From: Coriaria nepalensis
Lineage: Eukaryota; Streptophyta; Magnoliopsida; Cucurbitales; Coriariaceae
Assembly: GCA_027186245.1 (NCBI GenBank)
Contig: CP114483.1
Location: 13,040,220 to 13,104,219, forward strand
Reading direction: 5' to 3'
DNA length: 64,000 nt
In this document: positions 36,537 through 49,134 of the stretch, in pieces
How the letters are laid out: each line of letters starts with the position of its first letter
Numbering within the stretch: the stretch's first letter is position 1
Program-made: the position numbers and the translations under genes
The notes under the pieces: generated by a model
The model's input: the letters and a program-made list of their open reading frames with translations, nothing else
What the model was told of the DNA's origin: nothing
Databases searched by the model: none

Positions 36537-37509
36537 AAGACAACAATGCATTCCTTTAGCCTTAAAAAGCATGTCATTCAGTCTTTTCATGTCATTAAAT
36601 TGTTTGAAAGCACGTCGAACCAATTCTATGTTTGCATTTAAAACACGACTTTCATGCATAACTTGCAAATGATCTATTGAAGAAAACTATGCATTTTTTT
36701 AGCCTTAAAGTCGTATTCTTGCGTCTCTTTTAGTCATTAAATCATTCAAAATCACTTCATACGAAATTCGCACTTTAAACATGACTTTCGTGCATAACTT
36801 GCCGTTGATCGATTCAAGGCAACAACGCATTTGTTTAGCCTTAAAATCATGTCATTGAGTCTCTTGTAGTCATGAAATCATTCTAATTAATCCGAACGAA
36901 TTCAATTTTCGCCCTTCAAACATGATTTTCTTACATAACTTGCAATTAATCTATTGAAGACAACAATGCATTCCATTAGCCTTAAAAAGCATGTCATTCA
37001 GTCTTTTCATGTCATTAAATTATTAGAAAGCACGGCGAACCAATTCTATGTTTGCATTTAAAACCTGACTTTCATGCATAACTTGCAAATGATCTATTGA
37101 AGAAAACTATGTATTTTTTTAGCCTTAAAGTCGTATTATTGCGTCTCTTTTGGTCATTAAATCATTCAAAATCACTTCGTACGAAATTCGCAGTTTAAAC
37201 ATGACTTTCGTGCATAACTTGTCATTGATCGATTCAAGGCAACAATGCATTTGTTTCGCCTTAAAATCATGTCATTGAGTCTCTTGTAGTCATGAAATCA
37301 TTCTAATTAATCCGAACGAATTCAATTTTCGCCCTTCAAACATGATTTTCTTACATAACTTGCAATTAATCTATTGAAGACAACAATGCATTCCTTTAGC
37401 CTTAAAAAGCATGTCATTCAGTCTTTTCATCTCATTAAATTGTTTGAAAGCACGTCGAACAAATTCTATGTTTGCATTTAAAACCCGACTTTCATTCATA
37501 ACTTGCAAA
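36537..37509 (+). repeat. Four-monomer block, second copy, cut off after about 2.3 monomers
   Basis: Repeats 34857-35829: CATTCCATTAGCC with CACGGCGAACC at 36957, and CATCTCATT with TTCATTCATAAC at 37377. The match stops near 37510, where GATATATTG with TTTATCC in the first copy is replaced by GATCTATTG with TTTAGCC. Confidence 0.85.
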
Positions 37510-38216
37510 TGATCTATTGAAGAAAACTATGCATTTTTTTAGCCTTAAAGTCGTATTCTTGCGTCTCTTTTAGTCATTAAATCATTCAATATCACTTCGT
37601 ACGAAATTCGCAGTTTAAACATTACTTTCGTGCATAACTTGCCGTTGATCGATTCAAGGCAACAACGCATTTGTTTAGCCTTAAAATCATGTCATTGAGT
37701 CTCTTGTAATCATGAAATCATTTTAATTAATCCGAACGAAATCTATTTTCGCCCTTCAAACATGATTTTCTTACATAACTTGCAATTAATCTATTGAAGA
37801 GAACAATGCATTCCTTTAGCCTTAAAAAGCATGTCATTCAGTCTTTTCATGTCATTAAATTGTTGGAAAGCACATCGAACCAATTCTATGTTTGCATTTA
37901 AAACACGACTTTCATGCATAACTTGCAAATGATATATTGAAGAAAACTATGCGTTTTTTTATCCTTAAAGTCGTATTCTTGCGTCTCTTTTAGTCATTAA
38001 ATCATTCTATGTCACTTCGTACGAAATTCGCAGTTTAAACATGACTTTCGTGCATAACTTGCCGTTGATCGATTCAAGTCAACAACGCATTTGTTTAGCC
38101 TTAAAATCATGTCATTGAGTCTCTTGTAGTCATGAAATCATTTTTATTAATCCGAACGAATTCTATTTTTGCCCTTCAAACATGATTTTCTTACATAACT
38201 TGCAATTAATCAATTA
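37377..38216 (+). repeat. Two consecutive chimeric monomers
   Basis: The monomer at 37377 has subunit A of the CATCTCATT type, then from about 37510 carries AAACATTAC and GAAATC as in 29398. The one at 37797 has A of the X type (AAGAGAACAATGC, TTGTTGGAAAG, CACATCGAACC) but no 2-bp deletion. From about 37932 it carries GATATATTG, GCGTTTTTTTATCC, TCTATGTCAC and CAAGTCAAC. Breakpoints fall at or near A-B joints in both. Confidence 0.8.
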
Positions 38217-39056
38217 AAGACAACAATGCATTCCTTTAGCCATAAAAAGCATGTCATTCAGTCTTTTCATGTCATTAAATTGTTAGAAAGCACGTCGAAC
38301 CAATTCTATATTTGCATTTAAAACACGACTTTCATGCATAACTTGCAAATGATCTATTGAAGAAACCTATGCATTTTTTTAGCCTTAAAGTCGTATTCTT
38401 GCGTCTTTTTTAGTCATTAAATCATTCAATATCACTTCGTACGAAATTCGCAGTTTAAACATGACTTTTGTGCATAACTTGCCGTTGATCGATTCAAGGC
38501 AACAACGCATTTGTTTAGCCTTAAAATCATGTCATTGAGTCTCTTGTAGTAATGAAATCATTTTTATTAATCCGAACGAATTCTATTTTCGCCCTTCAAA
38601 CATGATTTTCTTACATAACTTGCAATTAATCTATTGAATACAACAATGCATTCCTTTAGCCTTAAAAAGCATGTCATTCAGTCTTTTCATGTCATTAAAT
38701 TGTTAGAAAGCATGTCGAACCAATTCTATGTTTGCATTTAAAACACGACTTTCATGCATAACTTGCAAATGATCTATTTAAGAAAATTATGCATTTTTTT
38801 AGCCTTAAAGTCGTATTCTTGCGTCTCTTTTAGTCATTAAATCATTCAAAATCACTTCATACGAAATTCGCACTTTAAACATGACTTTCGTGCATAACTT
38901 GCCGTTGATCGATTCAAGGCAACAACGCATTTGTTTAGCCTTAAAATCATGTCATTGAGTCTCTTGTAGTCATGAAATAATTTTAATTAATCCGAACGAA
39001 ATCTATTTTCGCCCTTCAAACATGATTTTCTTACATAACTTGCAATTAATCTATTG
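38217..39056 (+). repeat. Two monomers linking to the next hexamer
   Basis: The monomer at 38217 has AGCCATAAAAAG, TTCTATATTTGC, GAAACCTATGC, ACTTTTGTGC and GTAGTAATG. It belongs with those at 17222, 25618, 47035 and 52073. The one at 38637 has AATACAACAATGC and TCATACGAAATTCGCAC. Nothing other than satellite is present. Confidence 0.8.
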
Positions 39057-41576
39057 AAGACAACAATGCATTCCTTTAGCCTTAAAAAGCATGTCATTCA
39101 GTCTTTTCATGTCATTAAATTATTAGAAAGCACGTCGAACCAATTCTATGTTTGCATTTAAAACCTGACTTTCATGCATAACTTGCAAATGATCTATTGA
39201 AGAAAACTATGTATTTTTTTAGCCTTAAAGTCGTATTATTGCGTCTCTTTTGGTCATTAAATCATTCAAAATCACTTCGTACGAAATTCGCAGTTTAAAC
39301 ATGACTTTCGTGCATAACTTGTCATTGATCGATTCAAGGCAACAATGTATTTGTTTCGCCTTAAAATCATGTCATTGAGTCTCTTGTAGTCATGAAATCA
39401 TTCTAATGAATCCGAACGAATTCAATTTTCTCCCTTCAAACATGATTTTCTTACATAACTTGCAATTAATCTATTGAAGACAACAATGCATTCCTTTAGC
39501 CTTAAAAAGCATGTCATTCAATCTTTTCATGTCATTAAATTGTTAGAAAGCACGTCGAACCAATTCTATGTTTGCATTTAAAACACGACTTTCATGCATA
39601 ACTTGCAAATTAACTATTGAAGAAAACTATGCATTTTTTTAGCCTTAAAGTCGTATTATTGCGTCTCTTTTGGTCATTAAATTATTCAAAATCACTTCGT
39701 ACGAAATTCGCAGTTTAAACATGACTTTCGTGCATAACTTGCCGTTGATCGATTCAAGGCAACAACGCATTTGTTTAGCCTTAAAATCATGTCACTGAGT
39801 CTCTTGTAGTCATGAAATCATTCTAATTAATCCGAACGAATTCTATTTTCGCCCTTCAAACATGATTTTCTTACATAACTTGCAATTAATCTATTGAAGA
39901 CAACAATGCATTCCTTTAGCCTTAAAAAGCATGTCATTCAGTCTTTTCATGTCATTAAATTGTTTGAAAGCACGTCGAACAAATTCTACGTTTGCATTTA
40001 AAACCCGACTTTCATGCATAACTTGCAAATGATATATTGAAGAAAATTATGCATTTTTTTATCCTTAAAGTCGTATTATTGCGTCCCTTTTAGTCATTAA
40101 ATCATTCAATATCACTTCGTACCAAATTCACAGTTTAAACATGACTTTTGTGCATAACTTGCCGTTGATCGATTCAAGGCAACAACGCATTTGTTTAGCC
40201 TTAAAATCATGTCATTGAGTCTCTTGTAGTCATGAAATCATTCTAATTAATCCGAACGAATTCTATTTTCGCCCTTCAAACATGATTTTCTTACATAACT
40301 TGCAATTAATCTATTGAAGACAACAATGCATTCCTTTAGCCTTAAAAAGCATGTCATTCAGTCTTTTCATGTCATTAAATTATTAGAAAGCACGTCAAAC
40401 CAATTCTATGTTTGCATTTAAAACCTGACTTTCATGCATAACTTGCAAATGATCTATTGAAGAAAACTATGCATTTTTTTAGCCTTAAAGTCGTATTCTT
40501 GCATCTCTTTTAGTCATTAAATCATTCAATATCACTTCGTACGAAATTCGCAGTTTAAACATGACTTTCGTGCATAACTTGCCGTTGATCGATTCAAGGC
40601 AACAACGCATTTGTTTAGCCTTAAAATCATGTCATTGAGTCTCTTGTAGTCATGAAATCATTTTTATTAATCCGAACGAATTCTATTTTCGCCCTTCAAA
40701 CATGATTTTCTTACATAACTTGCAATTAATCTATTGAAGACAACAATGCACTCCTTTAGCCTTAAAAAGCATGTCATTCAGTCTTTTCATGTCATTAAAG
40801 TGTTTGAAAGCATGTCGAACCAATTCTATGTTTGCATTTAAAACACGACTTTCATGCATAACTTGCAAATGATCTATTGAAGAAAACTAGTAATTTTTTT
40901 AGCCTGAAAGTCGTATTCTTGCGTCTCTTTTAGTCATAAAATCATTCAATATCACTTCGTACGAAATTCACAGTTTAAACATGACTTTCGTGCATAACTT
41001 GCCGTTGATCGATTCAAGGCAACAACGCATTTGTTTAGCCTTAAAATCATGTCATTGAGTCTCTTGTAATCATGAAATCATTTTAATTAATCCGAACGAA
41101 ATCTATTTTCGCCCTTCAAACATGATTTTCTTACATAACTTGCAATTAATCTATTGAAGACAACAATGCATTCCTTTAGCCTTAAAAAGCATGTCATTCA
41201 GTCTTTTGATGTCATTAAATTGTTTGAAAGCACGTCGAACCAATTCTATGTTTGCATTTAAAACACGACTTTCATGCATAACTTGCAAATGATCTATTGA
41301 AGAAAACTATGCATTTTTTTAGCCTTAAAGTCGTATTCTTGCGTCTCTTTTAGTCATTAAATCATTCAAAATCACTTCATACGAAATTCGCACTTTAAAC
41401 ATGACTTTCGTGCATAACTTGCCGTTGATCGATTCAAGGCAACAACGCATTTGTTTAGCCTTAAAATCATGTCATTGAGTCTCTTGTAGTCATGAAATCA
41501 TTCTAATTAATCCGAATGAATTCAATTTTCGCCCTTCAAACATGATTTGTTTACATAACTTGCAATTAATCTATTG
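39057..41576 (+). repeat. Hexamer HOR of a third type, first copy (2520 bp)
   Basis: Monomers at 39057 (W-like, TTGTCATTGATC), 39477 (CAAATTAACTATTG with AAATTATTCAAAATC), 39897 (Z), 40317 (W start, different end), 40737 (GCACTCC, ACTAGTAATTTT) and 41157. The marks of the first three recur 2520 bp later at 41577, 41997 and 42417. Confidence 0.78.
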
Positions 41577-43256
41577 AAGACAACAATGCATTCCTTTAGC
41601 CTTAAAAAGCATGTCATTCAGTCTTTTCATGTCATTAAATTGTTAGAAAGCACGTCGAACCAATTCTATATATGCATTTAAAACACGACTTTCATGCATA
41701 ACTTGCAAATGATCTATTGAAGAAAACTATGTATTTTTTTAGCCTTAAAGTCGTATTATTGCGTCTCTTTTGGTCATTAAATCATTCAAAATCACTTCGT
41801 ACGAAATTCGCAGTTTAAACATGACTTTCGTGCATAACTTGTCATTGATCGATTCAAGGCAACAATGCATTTGTTTCGCCTTAAAATCATGTCATTGAGT
41901 CTCTTGTAGTCATGAAATCATTCTAATTAATCCGAACGAATTCAATTTTCGCCCTTCAAACATGATTTTCTTACATAACTTGCAATTAATCTATTGAAGA
42001 CAACAATGCATTCCTTTAGCCTTAAAAAGCATGTCATTCAGTCTTTTCATGTCATTAAATTGTTAGAAAGCACGTCGAACCAATTCTATGTTTGCATTTA
42101 AAACACGACTTTCATGCATAACTTGCAAATTAACTATTGAAGAAAACTATGCATTTTTTTAGCCTTAAAGTCGTATTATTGCGTCTCTTTTGGTCATTAA
42201 ATTATTCAAAATCACTTCGTACGAAATTCGCAGTTTAAACATGACTTTCGTGCATAACTTGCCGTTGATCGATTCAAGGCAACAACGCATTTGTTTAGCC
42301 TTAAAATCATGTCATTGAGTCTCTTGTAGTCATGAAATCATTCTAATTAATCCGAACGAATTCTATTTTCGACCTTCAAACATGATTTTCTTACATAACT
42401 TGCAATTAATCTATTGAAGACAACAATGCATTCCTTTAGCCTTAAAAAGCATGTCATTCAGTCTTTTCATGTCATTAAATTGTTTGAAAGCACGTCGAAC
42501 AAATTCTATGTTTGCATTTAAAACCCGACTTTCATGCATAACTTGCAAATGATATATTGAAGAAAACTATGCATTTTTTTATCCTTAAAGTCGTATTATT
42601 GCGTCCCTTTTAGTCATTAAATCATTCAATATCACTTCGTACGAAATTCACAGTTTAAACATGACTTTCGTGCATAACTTGCTGTTGATCGATTCAAGGC
42701 AACAACGCATTTGTTTAGCCTTAAAATCATGTCATTGAGTCTCTTGTAGTCATGAAATCATTCTAATTAATCCGAACGAATTCTATTTTCGCCCTTCAAA
42801 CATGATTTTCTTACATAACTTGCAATTAATCTATTGAAGACAACAATGCATTCCTTTAGCCTTAAAAAGCATGTCATTCAGTCTTTTCATGTCATTAAAT
42901 TGTTTGAAAGCACGTCGAACAAATTCTATGTTTGCATTTAAAACCCGACTTTCATGCATAACTTGCAAATGATATATTGAAGAAAACTATGCATTTTTTT
43001 ATCCTTAAAGTCGTATTCTTGCGTCTTTTTTAGCCATTAAATCATTCAATATCACTTCGTACGAAATTCGCAATTTAAACATGACTTTCGTGCATAACTT
43101 GCCGTTGATCGATTCAAGCCAACAACGCATTTGTTTAGCCTTAAAATCATGTCATTGAGTCTCTTGTAGTCATGAAATCATTTTTATTAATCCAAACGAA
43201 TTCTATTTTCGCCCTTCAAACATGATTTTCTTACATAACTTGCAATTAATCTATTG
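41577..43256 (+). repeat. Hexamer HOR of a third type, partial second copy
   Basis: Monomers at 41577, 41997 and 42417 match 39057, 39477 and 39897. The first has a different A subunit (TTCTATATATGC) in front of the W-like B and C. The fourth monomer (42837, GCGTCTTTTTTAGCC, CAAGCCAAC, CCAAACG) belongs to the next domain, so the copy ends after three monomers. Confidence 0.75.
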
Positions 43257-46200
43257 AAGACAACAATGCATTCCTTTAGCCTTAAAAAGCATGTCATTCA
43301 GTCTTTTCATGTCATTAAATTGTTAGAAAGCACGTCGAACCAATTCTATGTATGCATTTAAAACCCGACTTTCATGCATAACTTGCAAATGATATATTGA
43401 AGAAAACTATGCGTTTTTTTATCCTTAAAGTCGTATTCTTGCGTCTCTTTTAGTCATTAAATCATTCTATGTCACTTCGTACGAAATTCGCAGTTTAAAC
43501 ATGACTTTCGTGCATAACTTGCCGTTGATCGATTCAAGTCAACAACGCATTTGTTTAGCCTTAAAATCATGTCATTGAGTCTCTTGTAATCATGAAATCA
43601 TTTTAATTAATCCGAACGAATTCTATTTTCGCCCTTCAAACATGATTTTCTTACATAACTTGCAATTAATCTATTGAAGAAAACAATGCATTCCTTTAGC
43701 CTTAAAAAGCATGTCATTCAGTCTTTTCATGTCATTAAATTATTAGAAAGCACGTCAAACCAATTCTATGTTTGCATTTAAAACCTGACTTTCATGCATA
43801 ACTTGCAAATGATCTATTGAAGAAAACTATTTATTTTTTTAGCCTTAAAGTCGTATTATTGCGTCTCTTTTGGTCATTAAATAATTCAAAATCACTTCGT
43901 ACGAAATTCGCAGTTTAAACATGACTTTCGTGCATAACTTGTCGTTGATCGATTCAAGGCAACAATGCATTTGTTTCGCCTTAAAATCATGTCATTGACT
44001 CTCTTGTAGTCATGAAATCATTCTAATTAATCCGAACGAATTCTATTTTCGCCCTTCAAACATGATTTTCTTACATAACTTGCAATTAATCTATTGAAGA
44101 CAACAATGCATTCCTTTAGCCTTAAAAAGCATGTCATTCAGTCTTTTCATGTCATTAAATTGTTTGAAAGCACGTCGAACCAATTCTATGTTTGCATTTA
44201 AAACCCGACTTTCATGCATAACTTGCAAATGATATATTGAAGAAAACTATGCATTTTTTTATCCTTAAAGTCGTATTCTTGCGTCTTTTTTAGCCATTAG
44301 ATCATTCAATATCACTTCGTACGAAATTCGCAATTTAAACATGACTTTCGTGCATAACTTGCCGTTGATCGATTCAAGGCAACAACGCATTTGTTTAGCC
44401 TTAAAATCATGTCATTGAGTCTCTTGTAGTCATGAAATCATTTTTATTAATCCAAACGAATTCTATTTTCGCCCTTCAAACATGATTTTCTTACATAACT
44501 TGCAATTAATCTATTGAAGACAACAATGCATTCCTTTAGCCTTAAAAAGCATGTCATTCAGTCTTTTCATCTCATTAAATTGTTTGAAAGCACGTCGAAC
44601 AAATTCTATGTTTGCATTTAAAACCCGACTTTCATTCATAACTTGCAAATGATATATTGAAGAAAACTATGCATTTTTTTATCCTTAAATTCGTATTATT
44701 GTGTCTCTTTTAGTCATTAAATCATTCAATATCACTTCGTACGAAATTCACAGTTTAAACATGACTTTCGTGCATAACTTGCCGTTGATCGATTCAAGGC
44801 AACAACGCATTTGTTTAGCCTTAAAATCATGTCATTGAGTCTCTTGTAGTCATGAAATCATTCTAATTAATCCGAACGAATTCTATTTTCGCCCTTCAAA
44901 CATGATTTTCTTACATAACTTGCAATTAATCTATTGAAGACAACAATGCATTCCTTTAGCCTTAAAAAGCATGTCATTCAGTCTTTTCATGTCATTAAAT
45001 TGTTTGAAAGCACGTCGAACAAATTCTATGTTTGCATTTAAAACCCGACTTTCATGCATAACTTGCAAATGATATATTGAAGAAAACTATGCGTTTTTTT
45101 ATCCTTAAAGTCGTATTCTTGCGTCTCTTTTAGTCATTAAATCATTCTATGTCACTTCGTACGAAATTCGCAGTTTAAACATGACTTTCGTGCATAACTT
45201 GCCGTTGATCGATTCAAGTCAACAACGCATTTGTTTAGCCTTAAAATCATGTCATTGAGTCTCTTGTAATCATGAAATCATTTTAATTAATCCGAACGAA
45301 TTCTATTTTCGCCCTTCAAACATGATTTTCTTACATAACTTGCAATTAATCTATTGAAGACAACAATGCATTCCTTTAGCCTTAAAAAGCATGTCATTCA
45401 GTCTTTTCATGTCATTAAATTATTAGAAAGCACGTCAAACCAATTCTATGTTTGCATTTAAAACCTGACTTTCATGCATAACTTGCAAATGATCTATTGA
45501 AGAAAACTATGTATTTTTTTAGCCTTAAAGTCGTATTATTGCGTCTCTTTTGGTCATTAAATAATTCAAAATCACTTCGCACGAAATTCGCAGTTTAAAC
45601 ATGACTTTCGTGCATAACTTGTCGTTGATCGATTCAAGGCAACAATGCATTTGTTTCGCCTTAAAATCATGTCATTGACTCTCTTGTAGTCATGAAATCA
45701 TTCTAATTAATCCGAACGAATTCTATTTTCGCCCTTCAAACATGATTTTCTTACATAACTTGCAATTAATCTATTGAAGACAACAATGCATTCCTTTAGC
45801 CTTAAAAAGCATGTCATTCAGTCTTTTCATGTCATTAAATTGTTTGAAAGCACGTCGAACCAATTCTATGTTTGCATTTAAAACCCGACTTTCATGCATA
45901 ACTTGCAAATGATATATTGAAGAAAACTATGCATTTTTTTATCCTTAAAGTCGTATTCTTGCGTCTTTTTTAGCCATTAAATCATTCAATATCACTTCGT
46001 ACGAAATTCGCAATTTAAACATGACTTTCGTGCATAACTTGCCGTTGATCGATTCAAGCCAACAACGCATTTGTTTAGCCTTAAAATCATGTCATTGAGT
46101 CTCTTGTAGTCATGAAATCATTTTTATTAATCCAAACGAATTCTATTTTCGCTCTTCAAACATGATTTTCTTACATAACTTGCAATTAATCTATTGAAGA

Positions 46201-46616
46201 CAACAATGCATTCCTTTAGCCTTAAAAAGCATGTCATTCAGTCTTTTCATCTCATTAAATTGTTTGAAAGCACGTCGAACAAATTCTATGTTTGCATTTA
46301 AAACCCGACTTTCATTCATAACTTGCAAATGATATATTGAAGAAAACTATGCATTTTTTTATCCTTAAATTCGTATTATTGTGTCTCTTTTAGTCATTAA
46401 ATCATTCAATATCACTTCGTACGAAATTCACAGTTTAAACATGACTTTCGTGCATAACTTGCCGTTGATCGATTCAAGGCAACAACGCATTTGTTTAGCC
46501 TTAAAATCATGTCATTGAGTCTCTTGTAGTCATGAAATCATTCTAATTAATCCGAACGAATTCTATTTTCGCCCTTCAAACATGATTTTCTTACATAACT
46601 TGCAATTAATCTATTG
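43257..46616 (+). repeat. Two tandem four-monomer HOR units (1680 bp each)
   Basis: The order is: GCGTTTTTTTATCC with TCTATGTCAC and CAAGTCAAC (43257, 44937); AATTATTAGAAAG with TTGTCGTTGATC (43677, 45357); TTTTTTAGCC with CCAAACG (44097, 45777); and CATCTCATT with TATTGTGTC (44517, 46197). A third round starts at 46617 but its second monomer is of another type. Small differences include CTATTTATT at 43677 and the CTTCGCACG of 45357. Confidence 0.88.
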
Positions 46617-49134
46617 AAGACAACAATGCATTCCTTTAGCCTTAAAAAGCATGTCATTCAGTCTTTTCATGTCATTAAATTGTTTGAAAGCACGTCGAAC
46701 AAATTCTATGTTTGCATTTAAAACCCGACTTTCATGCATAACTTGCAAATGATATATTGAAGAAAACTATGCGTTTTTTTATCCTTAAAGTCGTATTCTT
46801 GCGTCTCTTTTAGTCATTAAATCATTCTGTCACTTCGTACGAAATTCGCAGTTTAAACATGACTTTCGTGCATAACTTGCCGTTGATCGATTCAAGTCAA
46901 CAACGCATTTGTTTAGCCTTAAAATCATGTCATTGACTCTCTTGTAGTCATGAAATCATTTTTATTAATCCGAACGAATTCTATTTTTGCCCTTCAAACA
47001 TGATTTTCTTACATAACTTGCAATTAATCTATTGAAGACAACAATGCATTCCTTTAGCCTTAAAAAGCATGTCATTCAGTCTTTTCATGTCATTAAAGTG
47101 TTAGAAAGCACGTCGAACCAATTCTATATTTGCATTTAAAACACGACTTTCATGCATAACTTGCAAATGATCTATTGAAGAAACCTATGCATTTTTTTAG
47201 CCTTAAAGTCGTATTCTTGCGTCTCTTTTAGTCATTAAATCATTCAATATCACTTCGTACGAAATTCGCAGTTTAAACATGACTTTTGTGCATAACTTGC
47301 CGTTGATCGATTCAAGGCAACAACGCATTTGTTTAGCCTTAAAATCATGTCATTGAGTCTCTTGTAGTAATGAAATCATTTTTATTAATCCGAACGAATT
47401 CTATTTTCGCCCTTCAAACCTGATTTTCTTACATAACTTGCAATTAATCTATTGAAGACAACAATGCATTCCTTTAGCCTTAAAAAGCATGTCATTCAGT
47501 CTTTTCATGTCATTAAATTGTTAGAAAGCACGTCGAACCAATTCTATGTTTGCATTTAAAACACGACTTTCATGCATAACTTGCAAATGATCTATTGAAG
47601 AAAACTATGCATTTTTTTAGCCTTAAAGTCGTATTCTTGTGTCTCTTTTAGTCATTAAATCATTCAATATCACTTCGTACGAAATTCGCAGGTTAAACAT
47701 GACTTTCGTGCATAACTTGCCGTTGATCGATTCAAGGCAACAACGCATTTGTTTAGTGTTAAAATCATGTCATTGAGTCTCTTGTAGTCAAGAAATCGTT
47801 TTAATTAATCCGAATGAATTCTATTTTCGCCCTTCAAACATGATTTTCTTACATAACTTGCAATTAATCTATTGAAGACAACAATGCATTCCTTTAGCCT
47901 TAAAAAGCGTGTCATTCAGTCTTTTCATGTCATTAAATTGTTTGAAAGCACGTCGAACCAATTCTATGTTTGCATTTAAAACCCGACTTTCATGCATAAC
48001 TTGCAAATGATATATTGAAGAAAACTATGCATTTTTTTATCCTTAAAGTCGTATTATTGCGTCTCATTTGCTCATTAAGTCATTCAAAATCACTTCATAC
48101 GAAATTCGCACTTTAAACATGACTTTCGTGCATAACTTGCCGTTGATCGATTCAAGGCAACAACGCATTTGTTTAGCCTTAAAATCATGTCATTGAGTCT
48201 CTTGTAGTCATGAAATCATTCTAATTAATCCGAATGAATTCAATTTTCGCCCTTCAAACATGATTTTCTTACATAACTTGCAATTAATCTATTGAAGATA
48301 ACAATGCATTCCTTTAGCCTTAAAAAGCATGTCATTCAGTCTTTTCATGTCATTAAATTGTTTGAAAGCACGTCGAACAAATTCTATGTTTGCATTTGAA
48401 ACCCGACTTTCATGCATAACTTGCAAATGATATATTGAAGAAAACTATGCATTTTTTTATCCTTAAAGTCGTATTATTGCGTCTCATTTGCTCATTAAGT
48501 CATTCAAAATCACTTCATACGAAATTCGCACTTTAAACATGACTTTCGTGCATAACTTGCCGTTGATCGATTCAAGGCAACAACGCATTTGTTTAGCCTT
48601 AAAATCATGTCATTGAGTCTCTTGTAGTCATGAAATCATGCTAATTAATCCGAATGAATTCAATTTTCGCCCTTCAAACATGATTTTCTTACATAACTTG
48701 CAATTAATCTATTGAAGATAACAATGCATTCCTTTAGCCTTAAAAAGCATGTCTTTCAGTCTTTTCATGTCATTAAATTGTTAGAAAGCACGTCGAACCA
48801 ATTCTATGTATGCATTTAAAACACGACTTTCATGCATAACTTGCAAATGATCTATTGAAGAAAACTATGCATTTTTTTAGCCTTAAAGTCGTATTCTTGC
48901 GTCTCTTTTAGTCATTAAATCATTCAATATCACTTCGTACGAAATTCGCAGTTTAAACATGACTTTCGTGCATAACTTGCCGTTGATCGATTCAAAGCAA
49001 CAACGCATTTGTTTAGCCTTAAAATCATGTCATTGAGTCTCTTGTAATCATGAAATCATTTTAATTAATCCGAACGAAATCTATTTTCGCCCTTCAAACA
49101 TGATTTTCTTACATAACTTGCAATTAATCTATTG
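44097..49134 (+). repeat. Twelve-monomer HOR, first copy (5038 bp)
   Basis: Twelve monomers from 44097 to 49134 recur in the same order from 49135 to 54172, offset exactly 5038 bp. Shared rare marks are GCCATTAGATC (44292, 49330), GCTCTTCAAAC (46151, 51189), CATTCTGTCAC with a 2-bp deletion (46824, 51862), CAAACCTGATT, GCAGGTTAAAC, GTCAAGAAATCG, CATTTGAAACC, AAATCATGC and CAAAGCAAC. This is the largest clean tandem duplication in the window. Confidence 0.93.
46824..46831 (+). other. 2-bp deletion in subunit B, shared by both 12-monomer copies
   Basis: CATTCTGTCAC replaces CATTCTATGTCAC. The same deletion lies at 51862-51869, exactly 5038 bp away. The related monomers at 43257, 44937 and 49975 keep the longer form, so the loss came after the four-monomer repeats and before the twelve-monomer duplication. 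Confidence 0.9.
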
